Assembly (NCBI GenBank): GCA_937995505.1
Contig: CALKJV010000083.1
Span: 1-5,939, forward strand
Direction of reading: 5' to 3'
Source: an uncultured Bacteroidia bacterium
Lineage (GTDB): Bacteria > Bacteroidota > Bacteroidia > SpSt-205
DNA: 5,939 bases
Part shown: positions 1 to 5,939 of the stretch, piece after piece
Layout of the letters: the number at the start of each line of letters is the position of its first letter
How positions within the stretch are numbered: the stretch's first letter is position 1
Notes under the pieces: generated by a model
Databases searched by the model: none
The model's input: the letters and a program-made list of their open reading frames with translations, nothing else
Told to the model about the DNA's origin: nothing
Position numbers and translations under genes: made by a program

Positions 1-1182
1 TACGACAATGCCGGTACGGTAGAGTTTCTCTATGCAGGGCCAGGCGAGTTTTACTTCTTAGAGGTAAATACCCGCCTGCAAGTGGAGCACCCGGTTACGG
101 AGGCTATCTTGGGAATTGACCTCGTGGAATGGCAAATTCGCATCGCCCAGGGGGAAGCGTTACCTTGGCGGCAGGAGGACCTTCAGCCCAAGGGGTATGC
201 CATAGAGTTTCGGTTGTATGCAGAGGATCCGGCGGCGGACTTTCGGCCTTCTACAGGGCGCATTCTCGCTTGGCAAGTGCCAGACCTGCCTTACCTCCGC
301 ACCGATAGCGGTATAGAAAGCGGTGTACCTATTTCGCCCTATTACGACCCGCTCTTGGCCAAGCTTATCCTCTGGGGCCCTAACCGAGCAGAAGCCCTCC
401 AGCGCGCCGCTTACGCCTTAGAACGCATACAGGCCATTGGCTTGCGGCACAATCTCTTTCTGCTGCGAGCTTTATGCGAGGACCCAGACTTCAAAGAGGG
501 GCGCTACGATACCCATTTTTTGGAGCGGAAAGCCCACCTCTTGCGAGAACCGCCCCTCTCCCCTGCACAAGCACAAGCCGCCGCAATTGGTCTGAGCCTT
601 TGGCGAGTACAGGACCAGCTGCAGCGCCGCAGGACCTTGCCCAACTTCCCGGCCAACTGGCGCAATACGCTCCAAAGACCCCTCCCCTACGGCTGGCGCA
701 TAGGAGAGACTTTACTTACGGTGGAGGTTCAAGGAACTCCAGAGGGCACTTTTCACTGCAACCCCCCCCAATCAGAAGCCAAAGCCCGTCTCTTAGCGTG
801 GCATCCTACGCATGTGGCATACGAGTGGCAGGGCCAGCGTTTCAGCTTCTCTGTATGGGCAGAAGAGGAGACGCACTGGTTCCACTGCCCGGCCTGGGGC
901 ACCCGTACCGCTAAGCTCCTGCCTCGCTTTCCCGAGCTGGAAACCACCGAAGCTCCGGGCAGCTACACCGCACCCATGCCTGGACAGATTACAGAGATTT
1001 TTGTCCAGCCCGGCGATACCGTAGAGCCTGGCCAGCCCCTCCTCGTCTTTCTCTCTATGAAGATGGAAAACCGCATTACCGCTGCAGAAGCCGGCCAAGT
1101 AGAAGCCCTCTACGTGCAAAAGGGGCAAACCGTAGAAGCCGGCGCCCTCCTCCTCCAAATCAAACCGCTCCCCTCTACTTGA
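1..1182 (+). CDS. Biotin-dependent acyl-CoA carboxylase alpha subunit, methylcrotonyl-CoA carboxylase-like (5' partial)
   Basis: Reading frame 1 is open from the first base, so the gene starts upstream; 393 residues remain and the stop is TGA at 1180-1182. Residues 1 to about 177 are the end of the biotin carboxylase domain. The catalytic stretch EVNTRLQVEHPVTE lies at 21-34, with Glu21, Asn23 and Arg25 matching E288, N290 and R292 of E. coli AccC. RLYAEDP follows at 71-77, its Arg71 matching the bicarbonate-binding R338. About 210-315 is a linker like the BT domain that holds the beta subunit in MCC/PCC/GCC enzymes. About 319-391 is a biotinyl domain with SMKMEN; the biotin-accepting lysine is residue 354 (codon 1060-1062). 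Single-chain BC-BT-BCCP order indicates a type that needs a separate carboxyltransferase beta subunit, which is not in the window. The ATP-dependent enzyme carboxylates biotin for transfer to a cytosolic acyl-CoA. Methylcrotonyl-CoA is favoured from sequence feel and neighbours; geranyl- or propionyl-CoA remain possible. The domain call is firm, the substrate is not. Confidence 0.93.
   Translation, partial: YDNAGTVEFLYAGPGEFYFLEVNTRLQVEHPVTEAILGIDLVEWQIRIAQGEALPWRQEDLQPKGYAIEFRLYAEDPAADFRPSTGRILAWQVPDLPYLRTDSGIESGVPISPYYDPLLAKLILWGPNRAEALQRAAYALERIQAIGLRHNLFLLRALCEDPDFKEGRYDTHFLERKAHLLREPPLSPAQAQAAAIGLSLWRVQDQLQRRRTLPNFPANWRNTLQRPLPYGWRIGETLLTVEVQGTPEGTFHCNPPQSEAKARLLAWHPTHVAYEWQGQRFSFSVWAEEETHWFHCPAWGTRTAKLLPRFPELETTEAPGSYTAPMPGQITEIFVQPGDTVEPGQPLLVFLSMKMENRITAAEAGQVEALYVQKGQTVEAGALLLQIKPLPST
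762..769 (+). repeat. C8 homopolymer inside the carboxylase gene
   Basis: Eight consecutive C residues lie in the BT-linker part of the carboxylase gene and encode part of Asn-Pro-Pro-Gln. The frame is intact across the tract as given. A one-base slip here would truncate the protein before its biotinyl domain. It may be an unremarkable run in a C-rich coding strand. Confidence 0.9.
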
Positions 1183-1189
1183 TGAAACT

Positions 1190-2005
1190 ATGCAGGCTTA
1201 CTTTCCCACGATAGAGCCCACTGCGTTAGAAGGCTTCCAATGGCACTTTATTCGTGCGGCTCGGGAGGGGGATACGCTTTACCTGACCCTTCATAACCCC
1301 GACCGCAAAAACGCCCTCAACCCTGTCCTGCTCAATGAACTCGCTTACGGCCTTGCGTATGCTTGGCATAGCCGAGAGCTGCGTTTCGTGCGGCTGCGGG
1401 CAGAGGGAGAGATCTTCTGCTCGGGTGCAGACCTGCGCGCCTTTGCCGGCGGCGTGGAGACCCATTCTACCGTACCCCAAGCCCAGAAGCCCATCGTGAT
1501 AGACGAGCTTTTCTCTGCCTTTGATAAGCCCCTCATCGCCGAAGTAACGGGCGATGTGCTAGCTGGCGGCCTGCTGCTGCTTACAGGAGCTACCTTCGTG
1601 GTAGCGTATGCGGGTGCTCGCTTCTCTCTACCAGAGGTGCGACGCGGCCTCTTTCCCTTCCAAGTGATGAAAGCCCTCTCTCAGTTTATGCCCGCAAGGG
1701 TAGCCCTGGGCTGGTGCCTCCTTGGCGAGACGCGCACCGCTGCCGACCTGCACGGCTACGGCCTTATTACGCACTTAGCTCCCGAGCGGGAAGCCGTCTA
1801 CCCCACCACCGACCGCCTCGTGGAGGCTCTGCGCGAAGGCGCCCCCTTAGCGCTACAAAAAGGCATCGCCGCTTATCGGCAGCTTGACTCGCTCTCTCAT
1901 GCCCAACTGAATGCCCTTCTAATAGAACTCGCTCAAAGCGAAGACGCTCGCGAAGGCCTTCTCGCTTTCCGAGAGAAACGCAAGCCCATTTGGAAAAACG
2001 CCTGA
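1190..2005 (+). CDS. Enoyl-CoA hydratase/isomerase (crotonase) family protein
   Basis: 271-residue cytosolic crotonase-fold protein, a normal length for the family. The CoA and active-site segments are in order: NPDRKNAL (36-43), oxyanion-hole segment CSGADL (77-82), second oxyanion segment GDVLAGG (121-127), and LPEVRRGLFPF (147-157). Glu149 matches the second catalytic Glu of rat enoyl-CoA hydratase (E164). The first (E144) aligns with Leu129 in a run of leucines and is missing. One-Glu crotonases are known, including enoyl-CoA isomerases and a group of bacterial proteins with the same PEVRRGLFP signature, so isomerase or another crotonase reaction is as likely as plain hydration. Next to the carboxylase, a methylglutaconyl-CoA hydratase-like role (LiuC/AtuE) is plausible but unproven. 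The ATG at 1190 starts 7 bases after the carboxylase stop. The ATG at 1182 is in another frame and stops after ten codons. The N-terminus is about 15 residues longer than usual before the first beta strand. Confidence 0.9.
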   Translation: MQAYFPTIEPTALEGFQWHFIRAAREGDTLYLTLHNPDRKNALNPVLLNELAYGLAYAWHSRELRFVRLRAEGEIFCSGADLRAFAGGVETHSTVPQAQKPIVIDELFSAFDKPLIAEVTGDVLAGGLLLLTGATFVVAYAGARFSLPEVRRGLFPFQVMKALSQFMPARVALGWCLLGETRTAADLHGYGLITHLAPEREAVYPTTDRLVEALREGAPLALQKGIAAYRQLDSLSHAQLNALLIELAQSEDAREGLLAFREKRKPIWKNA

Positions 2006-2007
2006 CC

Positions 2008-2868
2008 ATGAGCAAAGTCGTCATAACCGCAGCCCTTACCGGCGTACTCGCTACCCGTGAGCAGTGCCCGTATATTCCGTACACGCCGGAGGAGATTGCC
2101 GAAGAGGGCCGCCGAGCCGTAGAAGCCGGCGCCGCTATCCTCCACATCCACGCCCGCCAAGACAATGGAGCCCCCGCCTTTGATGTAGAAACCTACCGAC
2201 GCATCTATGAGGCCGTGCGCGCCAAAACTCCCGATGTGATCATCAACTTCTCTACGGGCGCAGTGGGGATTCCTCGGGAGGAACGCATCCACCACATCAA
2301 GGCTCTCAAACCCGACATGGCCGCCCTCAACATGGGCTCCATGAACTATGCTATCTACAGCCCCAAAACCAAGCAGTTTTACTTTGACTTCGTCTTCCAA
2401 AACCCCTTCGCCGACATCCAGTACTTCCTCACCTCTATGAGAGAAGCGGGCACCCTGCCGGAGATGGAGGCTTTTGACTGCGGTCATATCCACAATGCCA
2501 CACCGTTTATAGACATGGGCCTCCTCAAGCCACCGTATGTGTTTAGCTTCGTGATGGGGGTTCTCGGGGGCATACCTGCTACGGTAGAAAACCTCCTCCA
2601 CCAAGCGCGAAATGTACCCCCCGGTTCCCATTGGCAAGTGATCGGCATTGGGCGCAAGCAGTGGGCACTCGTAGCCGGTGCTCTCACGCTGGGTGGGCAT
2701 ATTCGCGTGGGGCTGGAAGATAACTTTTACCTTCCTGAGGGGCCCATGGCTAAATCCAACGGCGAGCTCGTAGAAGCTGCAGTGCGGTTTGCTCGGGCTT
2801 TAGGGCGAGAGCCTGCTTCCATCGCTGAGGCCCGCCAAATGCTCCAACTGCCCCCCGTCCATGTTTAG
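2008..2868 (+). CDS. Beta-keto acid cleavage enzyme (BKACE, DUF849 family)
   Basis: 286-residue TIM-barrel, zinc-dependent enzyme. The family converts a free beta-keto acid plus acetyl-CoA into acetoacetate and the CoA ester of the remaining chain; the founding member is Kce of lysine fermentation. From remembered Kce numbering, the zinc ligands His46 and His48 are present in HIHAR (46-50), Ser82 is in NFSTG (80-84), the conserved PEMEAF segment is at 151-156, and HIRVGLEDN (231-239) supplies the Arg, zinc-ligand Glu237 and catalytic Asp238. Kce Glu14, which contacts the substrate amino group, is Leu14 here (TGVLATR, 11-17), so 3-keto-5-aminohexanoate is an unlikely substrate. No other lysine-fermentation gene is visible. 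An aliphatic or branched 3-oxo acid is inferred from the acyl-CoA neighbours. I chose ATG 2008 (MSKVVITAA), 2 bases after the previous stop, because it puts the motifs at family positions; an in-frame ATG at 1990 would add six residues. The end overlaps the next gene by 8 bases. Confidence 0.93.
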   Translation: MSKVVITAALTGVLATREQCPYIPYTPEEIAEEGRRAVEAGAAILHIHARQDNGAPAFDVETYRRIYEAVRAKTPDVIINFSTGAVGIPREERIHHIKALKPDMAALNMGSMNYAIYSPKTKQFYFDFVFQNPFADIQYFLTSMREAGTLPEMEAFDCGHIHNATPFIDMGLLKPPYVFSFVMGVLGGIPATVENLLHQARNVPPGSHWQVIGIGRKQWALVAGALTLGGHIRVGLEDNFYLPEGPMAKSNGELVEAAVRFARALGREPASIAEARQMLQLPPVHV

Positions 2869-3637
2869 CCCAGACCTGCTCAAAGACCAAGTAGCCCTCG
2901 TTACCGGCGGGGGGAGCGGTATCGGCTACGCCACCGCTGAAACCTTCCTGCAAGTAGGCGCCCAGGTGGTCATCTGCGGCCGCAAAGAAGAAAAACTCCA
3001 AAAAGCCGCCGAATCTCTCCAAGCCCTCGGTCCTGTGCACTACCGCCGCTGCGATATTCGGGAACTAAGTGAAGTAGAGGCCTTGGCAGATTTCATAGCT
3101 GCAGAGTTGGGCGCTTGCCACATCCTCGTCAATAACGCTGGGGGGCAGTTTCCCGCCGCCGCTGAAAATATCACCCCTAAGGGCTTCCAAGCTGTCGTAA
3201 ACAACAACCTCAACGGCACATGGAATGTCATCTACACTTTTGCGCATCGCTTTTTTATCCCGCAACGACAGGGGGCCATCCTTAATATCATTGCGAGCAT
3301 CTATCGGGGTTTCCCGGGCATGATGCACACCGGAGCTGCCCGCGCCGGGGTAGATAACCTCACGAAAACCCTCGCTGTGGAGTGGAGCCGCTACGGCATC
3401 CGCATCAATGCCATCGCACCAGGGATCATTGCCTCTTCGGGCCTCGAGCAGTACCCCGACGAGCTCAAACGCAATCTCTCAGCCAATATCCCTCTGGGCC
3501 GACTCGGCACGCCCAAAGAGGTGGCGTATGCAGCGACCTTCTTAGTCTCGCCCCTGGCCACTTATATCACCGGAGAGACTTTGTATGTAGATGGGGGGCA
3601 GCGATTGTGGGGAGATTTTTTTAGATTTGGCATGTGA
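2861..3637 (+). CDS. SDR-family oxidoreductase, 2,4-dienoyl-CoA / trans-2-enoyl-CoA reductase type
   Basis: 258-residue single-domain Rossmann protein. The nucleotide-binding TGGGSGIG is at 15-22, NNAG at 91-94, and a family-typical C-terminal TGETLYVDGG at 237-246. Arg41-Lys42 right after the second strand suggest NADP(H). The classical YxxxK motif is absent: the aligned positions are Thr157 and Arg161 in HTGAARAGV. Instead, Tyr148 (ASIY) and Asn118 (NLNGT) align with the catalytic Tyr199 and Asn148 of human mitochondrial 2,4-dienoyl-CoA reductase (DECR1), as I recall them. The GFPG...GAARAG...NLTK pattern also resembles peroxisomal trans-2-enoyl-CoA reductase (PECR). A reductase acting on unsaturated acyl-CoA therefore fits better than an alcohol or 3-hydroxyacyl dehydrogenase. 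The ATG at 2861 lies inside the end of the BKACE gene, and the stop overlaps the next gene by 4 bases, so translation is probably coupled. Family assignment is firm; substrate is inferred. Confidence 0.9.
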   Translation: MFSPDLLKDQVALVTGGGSGIGYATAETFLQVGAQVVICGRKEEKLQKAAESLQALGPVHYRRCDIRELSEVEALADFIAAELGACHILVNNAGGQFPAAAENITPKGFQAVVNNNLNGTWNVIYTFAHRFFIPQRQGAILNIIASIYRGFPGMMHTGAARAGVDNLTKTLAVEWSRYGIRINAIAPGIIASSGLEQYPDELKRNLSANIPLGRLGTPKEVAYAATFLVSPLATYITGETLYVDGGQRLWGDFFRFGM

Positions 3638-5352
3638 GCCGCGTGCAGAGCCCTGCCCAGGTGGAGTTTACTACCCATCTGCACCACTTTTACAAGTGGG
3701 AGCAGAAGAAGTCCGATGCACCTTTTTTACGACAGCCGTACGGCCGCACCTGGAAGGTACTCACTTGGCGAGAAGCGGGAGACCAGATCCGTCGCATAGC
3801 TTCTGCCTTAGCCGATAGGGGCGTGCAGAAAGGCTCTCTCGTCGGCTTACTGTCTAAAAATTGCTATCATTGGATCCTCGCAGACTTAGCTATCGCCCTG
3901 CGAGGTGCCGTAAGTGTGCCCTTTTACCCTAACCTCTCCGCCCGAGAGCTCCAAACCGTACTAGAAAAAAGCGAAATTACCCACCTCTTTGTAGGCAAGT
4001 TAGACCCTGGCTACTGGGACTCTGTCAAGCATGTCGTACCGCCTACGATCCAAATCATCCACTTCCCGCCCTATCCAGGCTTTTCGGTCGTACAGGAAGG
4101 GGAGGATTGGGATGAGCTTGTACAAAAATATCCGCCGCAAACCGAAAACTTCCTGCCTAAGTCGGAGGACCTCTGGACGATTCTCTACACCTCAGGCACG
4201 ACAGGCACCCCTAAGGGCGTTATGCTCCCCTACCGCTGCCCGCTGGAATTCCTCCGACAGGAATACACCTATCGGGAAATTGGCCTTTTTGACCTGAGCG
4301 AAGGGCGGTTCTTCTCTTATCTGCCTCTCAACCACATCGCAGAACGGTTAGCGATTGAGCTCTCCTGCTTGTATCTCGGGGGCACAATCTCTTTTGCCGA
4401 AAACTTAGACACCTTCCCAAAAAACTTAGAGGAGACCCAACCTACGCTATTTTTCGGCGTGCCGCGCATTTGGCAGCGGTTTCGGCTGGGGGTTTTAGAG
4501 CGCTTCGGCGGAGAAAAGCGGTATCAGCGGCTCACCCGCCTCCCTCTACTCGGCTCCCTCCTCAAAAGCTACATCCGCAAGAAGTTAGGCTTAGCCCGGG
4601 TAGAGCTGGCCCTCACAGGCGCCTCCCAAACCCCCGATGCAGTCAAGCTGTGGTTCATGGACCTTGGGGTTTATGTTAGAGATGTGTACGCCATGACCGA
4701 AAACTGTGCAGGCTGCACCATCATGCCCAAAAACCGCAATAAGCTCGGTACCGTCGGCAAGCCTCTCACGGGCGTCAAGCTTCAAATTGACCCTGAAACC
4801 GACGAGATCCTCATGTGGGCGCCTTGGGTCATGGACGGCTACTACAAGGACCCAGAAAAAACCGCAGAAGTGCTCCGAGATGGGTGGCTTCACACGGGCG
4901 ATACAGGTAGCATAGACGAGGAAGGCTTCGTGCGCGTTACGGGGCGGGTAAGTGATGCCTTCAAGACAGCCAAGGGGATGTTTGTGGTGCCTGCGCCCTT
5001 GGAGGAACCCTTTGGCAAGCTACCGTATGCCGAACAGGTATGTGTCGTGGGCTTAGCACAGGTACAGCCGCTCGTCCTGCTGACCCTTTCCGAGCTCGGC
5101 CGCACCGAAGCCCCCGAAACCGTAGAAAAAGCCGTACTGGAAATCTTAGAAGCCGTCAACCAGCCCCTACCTACCTACCAAAAGCTCGCCAAGGCGGTTT
5201 TACTGGACGAGGTGTGGAGCGTGGAGAACGACCTTCTCACGCCTACCCTCAAAATTCGCCGCCGAAAGATAGACGAGCGCTACGGCGCTTATTACGAAAC
5301 TTGGCTCAACCGCCCTGAAAAAATTCTCTGGATTCGCAATCAAGCTGCATAA
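3634..5352 (+). CDS. AMP-forming long-chain-type acyl-CoA synthetase
   Basis: 572-residue ANL-superfamily adenylating enzyme that makes acyl-CoA from a free carboxylic acid, ATP and CoA. Core motifs are all present: P-loop YTSGTTGTPKG (185-195), LPLNHIAER (230-238) typical of long-chain acyl-CoA synthetases, the adenine-binding YAMTEN (352-357), LHTGD (419-423) with the ribose-binding Asp423, hinge Arg438 in TGRVSDAFKTAKG, and the C-terminal catalytic lysine at 540 in LTPTLK. These, and length close to the family's, favour a long- or medium-chain fatty acid ligase over acetyl- or propionyl-CoA synthetase. No signal peptide or membrane span is evident. The start is GTG at 3634, whose GTGA overlaps the SDR stop TGA, a classic coupling arrangement; the upstream-most residues fit no earlier start because the SDR frame ends there. 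In this operon it would supply the CoA ester used by the dehydrogenase downstream. The exact acid cannot be read from sequence. Confidence 0.93.
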   Translation: MSRVQSPAQVEFTTHLHHFYKWEQKKSDAPFLRQPYGRTWKVLTWREAGDQIRRIASALADRGVQKGSLVGLLSKNCYHWILADLAIALRGAVSVPFYPNLSARELQTVLEKSEITHLFVGKLDPGYWDSVKHVVPPTIQIIHFPPYPGFSVVQEGEDWDELVQKYPPQTENFLPKSEDLWTILYTSGTTGTPKGVMLPYRCPLEFLRQEYTYREIGLFDLSEGRFFSYLPLNHIAERLAIELSCLYLGGTISFAENLDTFPKNLEETQPTLFFGVPRIWQRFRLGVLERFGGEKRYQRLTRLPLLGSLLKSYIRKKLGLARVELALTGASQTPDAVKLWFMDLGVYVRDVYAMTENCAGCTIMPKNRNKLGTVGKPLTGVKLQIDPETDEILMWAPWVMDGYYKDPEKTAEVLRDGWLHTGDTGSIDEEGFVRVTGRVSDAFKTAKGMFVVPAPLEEPFGKLPYAEQVCVVGLAQVQPLVLLTLSELGRTEAPETVEKAVLEILEAVNQPLPTYQKLAKAVLLDEVWSVENDLLTPTLKIRRRKIDERYGAYYETWLNRPEKILWIRNQAA

Positions 5353-5355
5353 CCT

Positions 5356-5939
5356 ATGTGGAAGCACTACTTCACGCCGGAGCATGAGCTTTTCCGGGAG
5401 TCGCTGCGCCGGTTTATTGAGAAAGAGGTTGTACCGCACATTGACGAGTGGGAAGCTCAGCAGCAAGTGCCCAAATCCATCTGGAAAAAATTTGCTGAGC
5501 AGGGCTTTCTCGGTCTGCATTACCCTGAGCAGTATGGAGGCGCCGGGCTGGACTTTTTCTATACGGTCATCTTTTGTGAGGAGATCTCAAGGGTCTTCTC
5601 GGGTGGCTTCGGTGTCATCCCCAGTGTAGCGCAGTACATGTCCTCCACCTACATCTACAAGTACGGCTCCGAGGCCCTCAAGCAAAAGTATCTCGTACCG
5701 GTCATTCGCGGGGAAATGGTGTCGGCTATCGGTATCTCCGAACCAGGGGCCGGCTCCGATGTAGCCAATATTCAGACCCGGGCTATCCGCCAGGGAGACT
5801 TTTACCTCGTCAATGGGCAGAAAACCTTCATCACCAATGGGTACTACGGCAATTACGTCGTGCTGGTAGCAAAGACTCAACCCGAAGCCGGCATTGAAGG
5901 CATTTCGCTGCTGGTGGTAGACTTAGACAGCCCTGGCAT
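5356..5939 (+). CDS. Acyl-CoA dehydrogenase, long-chain (LCAD)-like (3' partial)
   Basis: The first 194 complete codons are visible and the frame stays open to the window end; the full protein should be about 380-390 residues. The alpha-helical N-terminal domain starts with FTPEHELFRESLRRF (6-20) and continues through EVVPHIDEWE (24-33), a pattern very close to mammalian long-chain acyl-CoA dehydrogenase. The FAD/substrate signature ISEPGAGSD (127-135) and the flavin-contact segment NGQKTFITNG (153-162) follow. The enzyme would oxidise acyl-CoA to trans-2-enoyl-CoA in the cytosol, passing electrons to electron-transfer flavoprotein. The catalytic glutamate lies beyond the window: in LCAD and isovaleryl-CoA dehydrogenase it sits in a different helix from other family members, so the end of the gene would help settle the subtype. 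The ATG at 5356 is 3 bases after the synthetase stop. Isovaleryl- or citronellyl-CoA dehydrogenase are alternatives suggested by the context. Confidence 0.93.
   Translation, partial: MWKHYFTPEHELFRESLRRFIEKEVVPHIDEWEAQQQVPKSIWKKFAEQGFLGLHYPEQYGGAGLDFFYTVIFCEEISRVFSGGFGVIPSVAQYMSSTYIYKYGSEALKQKYLVPVIRGEMVSAIGISEPGAGSDVANIQTRAIRQGDFYLVNGQKTFITNGYYGNYVVLVAKTQPEAGIEGISLLVVDLDSPG

Larger units (their letters stand above)
1..5939 (+). other. Single co-directional acyl-CoA catabolism operon segment
   Basis: All six genes are on the + strand with junctions of +7, +2, -8, -4 and +3 bases, so they are almost certainly one transcript. I see no promoter, terminator hairpin or regulator gene; transcription must start upstream of base 1 and end beyond 5939. 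The order is carboxylase alpha, crotonase, BKACE, DECR-type SDR, acyl-CoA synthetase, acyl-CoA dehydrogenase. Confidence 0.85.

Noticed and set aside
474..914. 146-codon open frame on the plus strand inside the carboxylase gene
   Set aside because: It lies fully within the carboxylase reading frame, and its translation is Pro/Arg/Ser-rich without a motif.
1990..2007. Earlier in-frame ATG for the BKACE gene
   Set aside because: It would overlap the crotonase gene by 16 bases and add MEKRLT, which family members do not need; starting at 2008 puts the zinc ligands at positions 46 and 48 as in Kce.
1131..2133. Identical 16-base string at 1131-1146 and 2118-2133
   Set aside because: Both copies encode Val-Glu-Ala-Gly-Ala with the same preferred codons in unrelated proteins; this is coincidence of codon use, not a repeat element.
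1933..2700. 255-codon open frame on the minus strand opposite the BKACE gene
   Set aside because: It overlaps a gene with clear family motifs throughout and its translation shows no recognisable domain; it is a shadow of GC-rich codon use.
2008..2868. Assignment of the BKACE gene as kce of lysine fermentation
   Set aside because: Glu14 is absent, and no diaminohexanoate dehydrogenase, aminomutase or aminobutyryl-CoA ammonia-lyase is visible in the window.
3616..3622. T7 run near the end of the SDR gene, considered as a terminator
   Set aside because: It encodes part of DFF, has no GC-rich inverted repeat immediately before it, and the next gene starts 12 bases later in the same operon.

Overview
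The window is a densely packed, single-direction (+ strand) segment of a bacterial acyl-CoA catabolic operon. It holds six genes, the first cut at its 5' end and the last at its 3' end. Junctions run from a 7-base gap to an 8-base overlap, and there is no intergenic space for an internal promoter or terminator. The DNA is moderately GC-rich. None of the five visible starts is preceded by a convincing Shine-Dalgarno sequence, which is typical of Bacteroidota and some related phyla. Several proteins (the SMKMEN biotin site, the SDR subtype, the LCAD-like dehydrogenase) would also fit a Bacteroidota or neighbouring lineage. This assignment is an inference and is not certain.

Layout. 1-1182: C-terminal 393 residues of the alpha subunit of a biotin-dependent acyl-CoA carboxylase (end of biotin carboxylase, BT linker, biotinyl domain), of the methylcrotonyl-/geranyl-/propionyl-CoA carboxylase type. 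1190-2005: crotonase-family enoyl-CoA hydratase/isomerase that lacks one of the two usual catalytic glutamates. 2008-2868: beta-keto acid cleavage enzyme (BKACE, DUF849), with the zinc and catalytic residues present but the amine-recognising Glu14 of the lysine-fermentation enzyme replaced by Leu. 2861-3637: short-chain dehydrogenase/reductase of the 2,4-dienoyl-CoA / trans-2-enoyl-CoA reductase type, without the classical YxxxK motif. 3634-5352: long-chain-type acyl-CoA synthetase with a GTG start. 5356-5939: N-terminal 194 residues of an acyl-CoA dehydrogenase, most like the long-chain (LCAD) type.

How the genes may work together (inference). The ligase would activate a free acid to its CoA thioester. 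The dehydrogenase would introduce the alpha,beta double bond, and the dienoyl/enoyl-CoA reductase-like SDR would adjust double bonds. The carboxylase and hydratase would handle a beta-methyl-branched enoyl-CoA, as in leucine (Liu) or acyclic terpene (Atu) catabolism. BKACE, which exchanges a free beta-keto acid with acetyl-CoA to give acetoacetate and a shortened acyl-CoA, is not part of the standard Liu or Atu sets. It is the most interesting member: its active site predicts a substrate without the amino group, and its neighbours suggest an aliphatic or branched 3-oxo acid. No RNA genes, mobile elements, CRISPR arrays or regulators are visible.
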